Source: Halichondria panicea (taxonomy: Eukaryota > Porifera > Demospongiae > Suberitida > Halichondriidae). From it: a DNA stretch of 64,000 bases. Position numbers and translations under genes: made by a program. Shown one piece after another: positions 24,971-39,521 of this stretch (within the stretch, counting starts at the first letter, position 1; the number at the start of each line of letters is the position of its first letter). The stretch spans positions 4,180,990 through 4,244,989 of the forward strand of contig NC_087387.1 in the NCBI RefSeq assembly GCF_963675165.1. Reading direction: 5' to 3'. The notes beneath the pieces were generated by a model. That model was not told where the DNA came from, did no database searches, and worked only from the letters and a program-made list of their open reading frames with translations.

Positions 24971-26589
24971 CTGTTAACCAGTGCAGTGTATTGGTAATAG
25001 TTGGCAATTATATTTTTCGCTACAGCGTGTGACAAATAGTTTGTATAATATTATAGGCACTGAAAACATTCTCGGTACTCCGAGAAACATAATGATGCTA
25101 TACCCTTGCTAGCTATACGAACAAACAACATATATACCCATTACCGCAACGCTCCTTGGAGTGTGAGCCGAACCATAACTGATGACTGTTAATTATAGGA
25201 TCAGGCATCCCCTCTAATTAACTAGAGGAATGCAACCCCGCTGGTTAAATAATAATTATGCATTCCTCTATATTGCTCCCCTAATTAACTACTTGGGGGT
25301 AAAGACGTGGCCTATAGCCACCAGTTATAGCCCATCGGATGAAAGTCCTACGCCCAAGGAATTGAAGCATGAACACATGTACAGATCAAGTGAGCTCTAT
25401 GGAACAAAGTAAAGATGCTGGGAAGGATTGACGTATTTAATATAATAGCTAAGATGCTTTATTCATTGTAAAAAGTATGTATCCATTGTATTGTATGTAT
25501 TGGATTACGGTCCACCTCAGAAAAATATACCATCATGTGAGAATGAAGTACATAAACTCTATATGTACATGCAAGGGCATATACAGAGAAGAGGGCATGC
25601 AACTCACTATGTACCCTACGTACTCATCCGACTTCGTATCAGAGACCGGATATGCTAAAAATAAAATCCAGTATACGGACGTGAACAAGTGGGCAGTGTT
25701 ATTTACGGAGTTATAATTATGGGCGTGTACATCAGAGCTGCCTTTGCTAGCTAGATAGCTAGCTAACAGTGAAGTAGAGAAGTGTCATGACCAGTCCTAG
25801 TCCAGCCAGGCCCTTCGAGCGGGAAGTTAAGTGCTTGGCGCATTGTTAAGAAGTACTAGAGACTCAGGAAGACAGGTTTATTGTACCTAGGTTTCATCTT
25901 CCTGGAGTTGCAACTGTTGGATGGCTTGCCTTTGCCTTTGACACTGCTAGTACGAGCCATACTGCTGCTGACAACTAGTTTTTCTATGCTGCAATCGAGC
26001 TAGCTAGCAGTACCTGCAGATATATATACCGTATATGCTTGATCAGGAGCCGCGGCTACTAAATGTTTCATTTTGCTGGAAGAGGAGGCTACAATTCAAG
26101 AGAGGCCACTGTTCAAGAGCGGCGTTTATTAGCTCCAGATAATTTAGTTTGTCATCAAAAGTTGTTTTCACCTGCATAAACTTGAACTCTGCCATGAGAA
26201 AGTCTTTGTGAAGCACTAACAAGCTGCTACTTGTAGCTACATACATGTAGCTAGCTGCTAGCAATAATTTTTGTTGGCTGCCACGTACGTGCAGAAATGC
26301 TAGAGTTAAAGTTCACTGAGGCTACTATTTGAGAGCGGCTACTAAATGTTTAATTTTGCTAGCAAGGGAGGCTACTATTTGAGTGCGGCCTTTATACAAG
26401 AGCGGCCTCTGATCGAGCATATACGGTACTTTAATTTACCTTGTGCGGTCAAAGGTTACGCGTGGGCGTTTTTGTGGGCAGTTCTAAAAATAGCTCAATA
26501 CGAAGTCGGATGATTCTGAGAATAGGGTGAGTTGCATGCCCTCTTCTCTGTATACGCCCTTGGTACATGCCAATGGGATATGAACTCAC
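24971..26589. other. Gene-free spacer
   Basis: It holds a copy of the GGACGAAAGTCC repeat family at about 25,190-25,435 and a segment at about 26,050-26,430 rich in GAGCGGC and GAGGCTACTATTTGAG words, with two similar halves. No exon is recognisable. The region 25,560-25,640 and the region 26,500-26,575 share an inverted sequence (AGAGAAGAGGGCATGCAACT), a small inverted repeat about 900 bp apart. Confidence 0.5.
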
Positions 26590-26688
26590 ATTGCTCTGAT
26601 TGTTGACTTGAGCCCCCATAGAAATCAGTAGTTCCACAACACTGAGATGACCTTCTTGAGCAGCTGCCATGAGAGGAGTGGTACCATC
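26590..26688 (-). CDS. Single-ankyrin-repeat exon, type A
   Basis: A 99-bp phase 0-0 exon reads DGTTPLMAAAQEGH, then LLISMGAQVNNQSN. The acceptor is CTCACAG and the donor GTGAGT. It forms a dyad with 26,817. Confidence 0.7.
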
Positions 26689-26816
26689 CTGTGAGAAGGG
26701 GTATACCAAGATTATCTAAACTACATTATCATAAGATTATCACAAATTCTATACGTACTTTATCAGACAGTGTTAAATATATACGTACATAAATACAGAG
26801 TAGGATATGAACCCAC

Positions 26817-26915
26817 CGTGTCTGGAAGGTCAACAATGGCTCCAGCAGTGATCAAATCGTGAGCGACATCTTTGTGTCCATTCAAGCTCGCTGTCAAAAG
26901 AGCAGTCCGTCCATT
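26817..26915 (-). CDS. Single-ankyrin-repeat exon, type B
   Basis: A 99-bp phase 0-0 exon has TALL for TALW and a Leu for Phe change near the N-terminal loop (SLNGH). It has Asp for His near the middle (AHDLITAG). The acceptor is ATTAATAG and the donor GTGGGT. Confidence 0.7.
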
Positions 26916-27051
26916 CTATTAATAGTACGTAAAGTCACGTTTTAACGATCACATATCATTATTTTTTACAAAATTAATAACTGACAGACATTCAGTGTGT
27001 AACCAATAATTTGTAGACACTGAAATGAAACAAAATTGTGTCTAGTAGCTA

Positions 27052-27286
27052 ATGAAAGCACCGCAAGTGTTGGTGCACCTCGTAGATGTATCAAAGCTAT
27101 ACATAACATAAAGCTACTAGCTATAATATTATTGTCCACACAGGTATCTATAATCATAATGTTCTTACGGTAATTTTACTGCATGCTAATCACAGTGAAA
27201 CTTGAAGAGTGGGAAATAATCGACCATGGTTGATGCTAAAAAGGATGCCAGGAGTACAAAGTCTAAAATTAATGGCTGCTGCATCA
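27052..27286 (-). repeat. Fragment of the GCATGCGC/GCATCAGCACC family
   Basis: It begins AATGAAAGCACCGCAAGTGT and includes ACATAACATAAAGCTACTAG. It stops where AACTGGGATAAACTCCCACG begins, a word repeated at 27,646. Another short fragment of the family lies at about 38,698-38,775. Confidence 0.6.
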
Positions 27287-27452
27287 ACTGGGATAAACTC
27301 CCACGCACTGGCATGCAAGCTATTGGTGGGTGTGGTTTCCTAGCATGGAAACACGACTATTAGAAGCCACGCTAAGGATAAATAGCGAAAATGTGCACTC
27401 GTGAAAATTTTTCCGGGCAGGGTATTAGGGATCCGAGCATAACAATAGATGC

Positions 27453-27512
27453 CCTATCTTGAGATGTTCTTTACGACTAGCCCAGTAGAGAGCAGTAGTA
27501 CCTTCCTGTTAA
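27453..27512 (-). pseudogene. Truncated relative of the 24,872 ankyrin exon
   Basis: About 60 bp match the acceptor-side half of the third-type exon, including its GTTAACAG acceptor. The donor-side half is missing, so it could not encode a full repeat. Confidence 0.6.
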
Positions 27513-27952
27513 CCAGTGCAGTGTATTAGTAATAGTTGGCAATTATATGGAGAGACAAACTAATACCCTATAGCGGGAAATTGAAAGAGGTGCAAAATTT
27601 CGCGTTTTTTGAGGGCAGGCAGAGCAATTAACTTAAAAATTAAAACTGGGATAAACTCCCACGCACTGGCATGCAAGCTATTGGTGGGTGTGGTTTCCTG
27701 GTATAGAAACACCAATATTAAAAGCCAAGCTAAGGGTAAATATCGAAAATGCGCACTCGCGAACATGCAGCGTGCGACAGTATATAATATTATAGGCACT
27801 GAAAACATCATGTCTAGCTAGTATGAAAAAAGGATAGCTATAATTTATATTATAGGTTTGTATATACTTAATTTAGCCCTAAAGCGATACCGTAACGATG
27901 TACACAATTATTTTTAAGAGCCCTACATACATTGCACAAACCAATTGCTCAC

Positions 27953-28051
27953 TTTATTCTGATTGTTGACTTGAGCCCTCACAGAAACCAGTAGTTCCAC
28001 AACACTGAGATGACCTTGTTGAGCAGCTGCCATGAGGGGAGTGAAACCATC
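27953..28051 (-). CDS. Single-ankyrin-repeat exon, type A
   Basis: A 99-bp phase 0-0 exon reads DGFTPLMAAAQQGH, then LLVSVRAQVNNQNK. The usual Gly of VGAQ is replaced by Arg. The acceptor is CTCACAG and the donor GTGAGC. Confidence 0.7.
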
Positions 28052-28131
28052 CTGTGAGAAAGGAATATCACGGACAGTGTTTCACTATAATTATGGTACA
28101 TGGATATTCAGTTACTAGGATATGAACCTAC

Positions 28132-28230
28132 CGTCTCTGGTAGGTCAACAATGGCTCCAGCAGTGATCAAATGGTGAGCGACATCTTTGTGCCCATTGAA
28201 GCTCGCTGTCCAGAGAGCAGTCTGTCCATT
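28132..28230 (-). CDS. Single-ankyrin-repeat exon, type B
   Basis: A 99-bp phase 0-0 exon reads NGQTALWTASFNGH, then LITAGAIVDLPET. The acceptor is ATTAATAG and the donor GTAGGT. Confidence 0.7.
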
Positions 28231-29846
28231 CTATTAATAGTACATAAAGTGACAAAATTAATAACTGACAGACATTCAGTGTGTAACCAATAATTTGTAG
28301 ACACCGAAATGAAACAAAATTGTGTATTGGATTACGGTCCACCTCAGAAATATACCATCATGTGAGAATGAAGTATAAATTCATTTTGCTACACTCTCCT
28401 AGCTAGTAAGCGAACTATAGGCACAACACAGGTGCACTACCAACTACCTCGCTGCGCACCGAGGCACAATAATTAGGGCAGGGCAGGGCGTATGGTAGGG
28501 GCATAGCAAGCTGGGGATGGTATTTAGTACTGTATCATCTATGCTAAAATGATGTTCAAAATAATTTATACCGGGTCTGTATCATAGAAATTGGGTGTGG
28601 TTTAACTACCATAAACTCTGCATTCCTCATGAACTCCCTTGCCTTGAGAGCGTACTGTACTACCAGCCAAAAAGAAGCTAGACACTTGTTGCCAAGGGCA
28701 TGCATGACAGAAGGGTGGGGTACAACATGCAGCTATAGGGAATGGTGTGAATTGATCAACTGTGATTATTGCTAAAAAGATTGCCAAAATAAAAAAAAAG
28801 TCCATAATTAACTGCTATATACGCATGCTCTCATTGAAACAGTGCAGCCTTGCAGCTCTTTTCCCACTCTTGCAGCTAGCGTAGAATCTAGTGCAGAGCT
28901 AACTATACTTGCAACAATATTAGACTAAGACAAGTTTTGCAACGCACCATTGCGCATGCGAACAAGGCATAATTATCAGTCCCAAACTTTCTAGCCATAT
29001 GTCTACCGTACCATCGCGAGAATATCTCCACCCTTAGAAGTTTAAGCTTATTAGGGGACTGGGCGTTTAATCGCGAACAGCGAGTTTTCATTCGAATATA
29101 CCCTCGGCCTCAAATCGAGGCTTACACTTTGCTCTATGATAATTCTTTATTAGTATTTTCATTTCAATACATAGTACAGTATGAATATTTCATTGTTAAT
29201 CTCAGTACTCCGAGAAACATATGCTAACCTTGCTAACTACACGTACAAACTTATATCCCATTACCGCAACACTCCTTGGAGGGTGAGCTGGACCATGACT
29301 GATGACTGCGTTAGCACGTTGCATAATAATTATTGATCGAGACAAGTGATAACCAATATAGGAAGCAAGGATCAGTGTCAGCATGCACCTAGAGATTTTA
29401 ATACGATAGTAAGGTCCTCGACCGTGCTGATCCTAGTGCTATGACCAGCCCTCAGGAAAGCACATTACGAAATTGGGAAGTAAACCGGGGCAAATTGAGT
29501 ACAGGGCAATGTGTGCTCGCAGCGTGACTCCTTGTCAGAGTGGATTGGCTACAGATATGTTTCGCTGTGTAGCCGCTCAGAGCATAATGTGAGCCAAGTT
29601 AACAGCGTTAATTTTACGAGAACGTATGCTGTGGGATTGGGTAGTACCGGATCCTAGTAAAAAACGCGTTGCAGGGCGGCTTGAGATTTTTGGTCCAAGC
29701 AGGGGTTGTCAGGGGCGGATCCAGGAATTTTGAAAAGGGGGTGCAGTTTGAAGAAAATGTTCACTAAAAAAAAGGTCAACAGATTTTTTAAAGCCCAATC
29801 AGTGTAGCTTTTCTGATCATGGATTGATTGATGACAGTATGACATA

Positions 29847-30180
29847 AGCCCCGTTTACACGACACCTAATCCGGGTCGAATCCGGGTCAGATTTTTCTGA
29901 GTAGTGGGCATAGTCAAATGATCACTAATTTCATTTGCGCAAACATTGGACTGATAGGAAGCTACAGGCTTACTCTAGAAACACCCACGAACATGTACAA
30001 CACCTCAGAATTAGCCCTTTGTGCTTACTCACAGCTAAACCGCTTCTGACACAATCTGAACCACCTCCAAAGGTGGGTTGGCTAATCCGGATTAGAACCC
30101 CGATAAGGGCCGTTTACACAAACGCGGTTAGGTTTAATCCGGATTCCAACTCGGATTAAAGGCCTCGTGTAAACGGGGCT
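29847..30180. mobile_element. 334-bp element with 16-bp perfect inverted ends
   Basis: The ends are AGCCCCGTTTACACGA and TCGTGTAAACGGGGCT. ATA flanks both sides, and the equivalent site in U1 (near 15,650) reads GACATACATAG without the insert, so the 3-bp ATA is a target-site duplication. The interior repeats TTAATCCGGATT-like words. No transposase is present, so this is a MITE. Confidence 0.85.
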
Positions 30181-30383
30181 ATACATAGTAGCAGGAGATA
30201 GCAGAAATAGATGATATCATATTGCTCTTCAAAAGTCTACAACTAGAGATCTTCTGCTATTCTGCATTCTGCTATAATTGATTGCTGGTCCTGCTTCTCT
30301 AAGCCACAACCACTTCGTGAGCTAGTTTTATTCGAGCTGGTCGGAAAGGGGGGGGGGAGCACATTCCCCTTGTGCCCTGCACT

Positions 30384-31062
30384 CTCAGGGGCATTAAGGA
30401 CTGTCCAAATTAAAATTACAAGGAATTTTGTTATAATGATATTCATACACAAGTGTCATCGCATTGGAATGTTTATCACGTGCGTGGGTGGAAAACATCT
30501 GCAATTACTAGTGGGGGTGGAGCTTCAGTCACATGACACTGTACTTAGCTTTCTGAAGTTGACCGTAGCTAGTTGATCGTGTAAAACTCTGAAAAACTAT
30601 TTGTTGTAAGCTACCTAGTAGTTATTAAAGGCCTTAACTAAGACTATTAGATAGTAGAGAACTTGTTTCCTGCTGCGCAAGACAGAGTGCAACAAAAATG
30701 TTAGGAGATCTCGGGGACAATTTAGGTAAATCTTAGCATGTTGTTTGTGTAGACCATGATTACCTATGAATCTGCTTTTGCGCAGCAGGATTTCATCAGT
30801 ATATGATATGTACATCAGGATTCCAAGAAAAGATAGGATCTAACTAAGCTGGAACAAATGGTTTTTTTATAATTTAGTTTTACAAGGAAATTTCATGTTA
30901 ATTGGTCACATGATAGTCACATGATCTTTTTTTCATTAAGGAAACTTAAATTATTATGACAAAACAAAATGTGCAATTACTATGTTTAATATTGAATACT
31001 TTTTGATATAATTATGTGACGTTGGCTGTTCTTGATTCTGGACGTGCCTTAATACACCTGAG
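30384..31062. mobile_element. 679-bp element with CTCAGG inverted ends
   Basis: The ends are CTCAGGGGCATTAAGG and its inverted near-copy CCTTAATACACCTGAG (14 of 16 positions agree). The empty site in U1 near 15,841 reads GCACTGGATCC. The filled site has CT on both sides, which suggests a 2-bp target duplication. No coding frame resembles a transposase. Confidence 0.75.
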
Positions 31063-34000
31063 CTGGATCCGCCACTGGATGTCCAGTGTGGAGATCGTTA
31101 TAATTATCAGGGATTAGAAACGGATAGAGCACTCTCAAAGTCGAGGCTGTGCTGTAATATAAATAAAGTTCAAACTTCCTTTTAGATAGTAAACTTTCAC
31201 TCTTGGTCCACAAGCAACATCAAACCACGAATAATGACCACGCGACTTATCTAGCCACTGTCTCTATACCACGCGACTTATCTAGCCACCAGGGAACCAC
31301 TATAACACTGACCCCACAAAGGTGCACATTATGCCAGATAATTTTGCGGCAAAAATGTCCCGGTGGTTTGCCTCGAATGCACGAGGTAGTACTGTAGTAA
31401 GGGTTATCGCAGCAGCTGAGTAAGCGCTATTATGGCTAGTGAGAAGATCAAGGGTTGATGACTACTGCCGTCCACATTCGGGATGGGCCTCACTATATTG
31501 TGTGTGTCAGTATTGCAGATTTTCTCTCTAAATTTATTCATAGGAAGCTGTTAAGCTCGTCTGGTTTTTTTAAGAACTCAATAGAACTTCCTACAAAATG
31601 TATGCATCAAGATCTTTCAGCCAAGCCTGTGGTCAAACTCGTTTCCCGTTCCGTTTCCACTAACAGTGTATGTCGAACGTAGACTCGCTAGCCAGCCCTT
31701 CCTTGGGGTAAGGGACTAGTGGATTCCCTACATGTATCTGAGAGTTGTGCCGATGGAATTTTAATGAGTTGCAGGACATCATGTATGACATCATCCTATG
31801 GTTTGTATTTTACCAATGTCTGACGTGAGTGGGTTGCAAATGGTTACAAATAAGCTCCTCTTGCTTAGTTTGTGGCAAAGAAACCTAGAAATCATGAGAA
31901 CTGGTAGTATAAGGCTACTGTCCATCCCCACATACTCTAGATTTCAAAAATAGCAATGTAAGCTGGATCAAGACAAGTGGTGCAAATCATCTGCATACTA
32001 AAAGTTTTGCTAAGCTCGCTGTCACTGCTTGCTCATTTCATTTTGCACTAGCACAGTCTTGCTCATCCATTATTTTGATTGATTGTCATGCATTCTACCA
32101 CAAAGAAACTAATCGTGGGCGTAAGAATGTCAAATGACATTGATACTGCACTCTGATTGGTCATTACTAGATTCAGGTAACGGCAAAATTCTTAGATAGG
32201 CAATCCACCAGTCCCTTACCCCAAGGAAGGCGAGTCTATGTCAAACGGCCTAGACTTTTATGCTGTTCTTTTAGGTGTGCCATGGTGTTTGTTGGCCGAG
32301 CAGAATATGTGATCCGTGTGGCCATGGGCAATGTACTATTGGCCAGTGTTTGCCTTGAAATTTGCTTGTTTAATGAGATATGGCATGTGAGAAAGAGCGA
32401 ATGCCTATATACTCGTGCGTTTGTGAGAGTTGCGCGGTGTTACGTATCTAATTAATTAGAGGAATGCAACCCCGCTGGTTAAATAATAATAAGACATTTC
32501 TAATAATTATATTGCTCCCCTAATTAACTACTTGGGGGTAAAGACGTGGCCTAGCCACCAGTCATAGCCCATTGGACGAAAGTCCTACCCCCAAGGAATT
32601 GAAGCATGAACACATGTACAGATCAAGTGAGCGCTATGGAACGAAGTAAAGATGCTGGGAAGGATTGACGAATTGTCCAACCCCCTGCATTAGCCTGCTG
32701 CAAAATAATTATTGATTGAGGCAAAGTAATACCAATAGGGAGCAAAATCAGTGTCAGCAGAGATTTGTACAATAGTATGGTCCTCGACCGAGCGGATCCT
32801 GGCGCTATGACCAGCGTAATGTAAGCCCCCCCAGGAAAGTGCCTTACGAAATTGTGAGGGCAAATCAAGTACAGGGCAATGTGTGCTCACCGCGTGACTC
32901 CATGTCAGAGTGGAATTCACTACTGATGCATGTGTCGCTGTATAGAGCAGTACATTATAGAGCAGCCTCAGCAGGGCAGTATATAATTATGGCGTATAGG
33001 GCACACAGACAGGGCATATGGCATAACCAATAGCAATAGCAGAGCATTATGCGGGTGCACAAGTATAATGAAGCAAATGAAAATCATTTTGCTACACCCT
33101 CCTACATGTAGTAAGCGAACTATAGGCACAACTCAAGAACCACGCACCACGCCACAAACCAAAATCATGGAAACATGACTAGGAGCCCACAGAGAATCTC
33201 CAGTTGCACTTGCATGAGCAGCTGTAGCAGTCTACACGCAGGCGCACTACCAACTACCTCGCTGCGCACCGAGGCACAGATGGGTGGGGCTCGCTAAACA
33301 CCAGGAATTAAGGCTGGAAAATGGGTGGGGCTCACATTGCTTGGATAGAAGCTTAGTAATGTCTACAAGCTATACGAACAAGCTTGCCGTTCTGTTAGCT
33401 AGTTCTATCCAAGGTGAGGTATAGCTTAGGTAGCAATTGTTTTTCATTTCAGTGGGTATAATTATAACACTTATAGTCCACTACATTCGAATTTATGGCA
33501 ATGTAAATCTTTGGCCTCAGAGGTTTACTGCCATAAAGTATAATTATAGTGGAAATTATACTGGACAATATTACATAAATATGGTTTGTACATGTAGGAA
33601 TAAACAACGTGATGAAAATTAGGATATGTTTACATTTTTACTGCATTTTGGGGTAACGGTCTAAGTCTATTGTATTAAGCAAAATCTACGAAGTACCCGT
33701 AATAATTATGACCTAATCACCACTCACACTGTAACGTTTACATCCAACTTAAAATAAGACCAAGACAATAGTACATGAGAGAATATACGAACATGCAACC
33801 AGAAAACATGTGAAAAAAAATTCATAATCTAATTCAGAGGGCAAAATCTCCTACTGGAAGAGGAACGCCTTTGTTACCAACAAAAATATTTCCCACCCAC
33901 ACAACATAACCGAAGAACTGTCAACTCTCTATAGCCTAAGAAAGAGGTACATATACCCCCATGCATGGCGGAACAAAACAAGGAGAGGAGGAAAAGCTAG

Positions 34001-34454
34001 AACACATGCACAACTGCCACACATGAAAATCAATACTGTATACAAGTCGATCATATACTGCCCATGCCCGAAACATAACAAGGCGTTTATAGAGCACTAA
34101 AGTTCTAATCCTCGGCTGCATGACATAAATAGATGTATACAAACCATGTAGAGGAGTGTTCATACACACAATAAAGAAGCAACAAACTACAATTCTACTT
34201 TTACTAGAGACCGGTAAAGGATCACCTCAGCTTCAAATGTGTAGCTTTACCTCGAATAAAGGTCGCGTGTAGAGCTAATTACACGGTACTTACACAGAAA
34301 GACAGAGTGAAAGACATTATCAAGCGGAGGCTTGGTTAAGGCCGTTTCACAAATATTAGTCATAAATGAGAGTGCATTGCTCATTGTCTATTCATTGTCA
34401 TTGTGCAATGGTTATTCGAGTCCGGATAATAATAATTATGTCACTAAATGAAAA

Positions 34455-35010
34455 AAGTGCCCCAAGTACGTATATAGGAGAGCTTTAATGCTCGTCGGCA
34501 CTATATCTTTCCTATATTATACTATGAGGCATTTTTATAATGCATGTGCATTAAACAATTTCCCCAGGTATATAATGCTCGGCACTAAGTCTCTCCTATG
34601 ATAATATGGATAATGTGTAATGATTGAGGGCACTAAATGTCTCCTATAATAATATGGATAATGTGTAATGATTGAGGGCACTAAATCTCTCCTATAATAA
34701 TATGGGAGGTTCTTAATGACTGAGGGCACTAATACTCTCCTATATTACTTTAGGAAGGATGCAATGCCCCTTGCATTAAACCTTTCCTATTATATCAGAT
34801 ATGACTATAGGAATAATATGGTGTGCCCAGCACTAAAGCTCTCCTATAATAATATGGACAATGCCTAATGTCTGGGGGCACGAAGTCTCTCCTATAATAA
34901 TATGGACAATGCCTAATGTCTGGGGGCACGAAGTCTCTCCTATAATAATATGGGGTATGCTTAATATCTGAGGGCACTAAGTCTCTCCTAAATAACTATA
35001 GGAGAGAATT
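34455..35010. repeat. 48-bp minisatellite array, copy 4 (longest)
   Basis: It is the same family as 19,105-19,612 with one more unit of the CACGAAGTCTCTCC type. It ends in the palindrome around CTCTCCTAAATAACTATAGG and leads directly toward the third protease pseudogene. Confidence 0.85.
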
Positions 35011-35101
35011 TATCCTGTTAGCACTAACAACAATCATTAATAATATGCTTCAAATTTGTATGGTGAAGAAGGGACAATTAAACTAAACTATCAATGTCAA
35101 A

Positions 35102-35456
35102 AACTAATCAAGGCATAGTTCAAGAGGACGTCTTGCTTTCTTTGTCAGGGCACATGCAGGGAAAGGTAGAAAACTTTCCTGTGTTAAGCAGCTGAATATA
35201 TGTCCTCGCATCTTCTTCTGGTTAAACAGCAAACTCGAAGGATCTTCCCCATATAACAATGACACACAAAAGGCGATTGCAAAGCACCCACAGTCCCTGC
35301 TGCCCTTTTGGTGCTGTACATAATTATGGTCTTTCTACCAGGCATTTTCCATAGAGCGACAGCATCTGCTCTTTTAACTTCAGGTCGAGCTCCGTTGGCA
35401 GAAGGGAATCGAAGAGGAAGACGATGCCACTGCTAAGACTTGACAGTGCCCAATGA
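35102..35456 (-). pseudogene. Ulp1/C48-type cysteine protease remnant, copy 3 (transposon)
   Basis: The block order His (HWALSSLSSG), Asp (FLFDSLLP), Cys (RDCGCFAIAF) is visible as in copy 2. The TAG stop after ENAW is shared with copy 2. The two extra bases seen in copy 2 are missing, so the His/Asp part and the Cys part are in different frames. It lies at the equivalent place in block U2. Confidence 0.7.
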
Positions 35457-37606
<2,150 letters not shown>

Positions 37607-37681
37607 CTAAACTCTATACGTACATTATCAGACAGCGTTCACTCTATACGTACATAAATACAGAGTAGGATATGAACCCAT

Positions 37682-37780
37682 CGTGTCTGGAAGGTCAACA
37701 ATGGCTCCAGTAATGATTAAATAATGAGCGACATCTTTGTGTCCATAGAAGCTCGCTGTCCAGAGAGCAGTCTGTCCATT
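37682..37780 (-). CDS. Type B ankyrin exon with mutated splice donor
   Basis: The 99-bp frame is intact (NGQTALWTASFYGH, then AHYLIITGAIVDLPDT), but the donor that reads GTGGGT in other B exons reads ATGGGT here. The acceptor is also changed (GTTCATAG). Strict GT-AG splicing would skip this exon, without frame loss because it is phase 0-0. It also has more replacements than its neighbours, which fits relaxed constraint. Confidence 0.6.
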
Positions 37781-38263
37781 CTATGAACAGTACGTAAAGT
37801 CGCGTTTTAACGATCACATATATTATAACGTTCTTACGGTAATTTTGCTGCATATGCATTGCGTTTATTATAGCCCCAGCTAATTTAACTAGAGCACTAA
37901 AATGCTAACCCTCGGCTGCATGACATAAATAGATGTATACAAACCATGCAGAGGAGTGTTCAGTTACACACAATAAAGAAGCTATAATTCTACTTTTACT
38001 AGAGACCGGTAAATGATCACCTCAGCTGCAAATGTGTAGCTCTACCTAGAATAAAGGTCGCGTGTAGAGCTAATTACAAGTGAAAGACACACTAAATCGA
38101 CAATAACATTATCAAGCGGAGGCATCTGTGCATGCGTATTAATCATGGTGGTCCTTTGAACATGCATGGGTGCTGACTTGCTAAAATCCATCTTTTAAAT
38201 TGCCCGAGGGATGAAAACTTAACATTCTGACAATGTAATCGTTGAACTGCAATGCACGCACTA

Positions 38264-38437
<174 letters not shown>

Positions 38438-38480
38438 TCACTCTATACGTACATAAATACAGAGTAGGATATGAACCCAC

Positions 38481-38579
38481 CGTGTTTGGTAGGTCAACAA
38501 TGGCTCCAGCAGTGATCAAATGGTGAGCGACATCTTTGTGTCCATTGAAGCTGGCTGTCCAGAGAGCAGTCCGTCCATC
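38481..38579 (-). CDS. Single-ankyrin-repeat exon, type B (first after the multi-repeat exon)
   Basis: A 99-bp phase 0-0 exon reads DGRTALWTASFNGH, then HLITAGAIVDLPNT. The acceptor is ATTAATAG and the donor GTGGGT. It is the nearest repeat exon downstream of the 654-bp ankyrin exon, which ends in phase 0, so the join keeps the frame. This is the best link between the 5' part of the gene and the array. Confidence 0.72.
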
Positions 38580-39521
38580 CTATTAATAGTACATAAAGTC
38601 ACGTTTTAACGATCACATATCATTATTTTTGTAACTGACAGACGTGTAACCAATAATTTGTAGACACTGAAATGAAACAAAATTGTGTCTAGTAGCTAAT
38701 GAAAGCACCGCAAGTGTTGATGCACCTCGTAGATGTGTCAAAGCTATACATAACATAAAGCTACTAGCTATATTGTCCTAATTAAACTCTTCAAGTTGCC
38801 CCAAGATTAGACGTTACATACGGTACTTTCAGTGGTCATGGGGGGATTATAGCTAAAATTGCATTTACTAAATAATTCTCACAATAAAAATCTCTTTTTA
38901 AATGGTTCGTACATGTCAGCCCCAGAACGATACGATCTACACAATTTAATGGGGGTATGCAGAAATCTGCACGTGAATCGGGCAAGACAGCAGATTGACA
39001 ATTTTGCAAGTATTTGGCAGATAAATGGATAAGAGCTCTTATATACATACATTGCACAAACCAATTGCAAATGAAATTTTTTACTTACGAAAATAGCTAT
39101 TCAAGTTACTTTTTGCTCCACGAAAATTACCAGCTAATTACGGCAATTAAAAAAAGGGGGTGCTGCAAAGATGTCAGAGTTCACAAGGGCTGCTGCTTCT
39201 GGCAGTGTACATTTTGCAGCTCTTTTTGACTATAGCGCCAATGCTAACTCGAATAGTGAGTAAAAATTAATGATGCTACAAAAGATTCTGAAGATGCGAG
39301 TCAAACCAGCCATAACTCGAGAAAGAAGCACATCAAAATCCAAAGGAACGTTGCTAGAAGCCTACTGTCTCATACAAGAGATTAGATTTCCCCGCATTGC
39401 TTGAGCAGTTACAACTGCAATACACACACAGACACTGACAGACCCATATGGCCAGCTTATAAATTCCCGTATTCCTCGTGGGGCTACACCTCGAGGCATA
39501 CACACAGCTAATCCATCTTAC
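38580..39521. other. Intronic spacer
   Basis: It is about 940 bp between two exons of the ankyrin gene. It contains fragments of the GCATGCGC/GCATCAGCACC family at about 38.70-38.78 and 39.25-39.50 kb and no coding signal. Confidence 0.55.

Larger units (their letters stand above)
28232..34454. other. Gene-free interior of block U2
   Basis: About 6 kb mirrors 13.9-19.1 kb. Apart from the two inserted elements listed separately, the GGACGAAAGTCC repeat at 32.44-32.70 kb and the short GAGCAG minisatellite near 32.94 kb, no gene or exon can be recognised. Confidence 0.55.
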
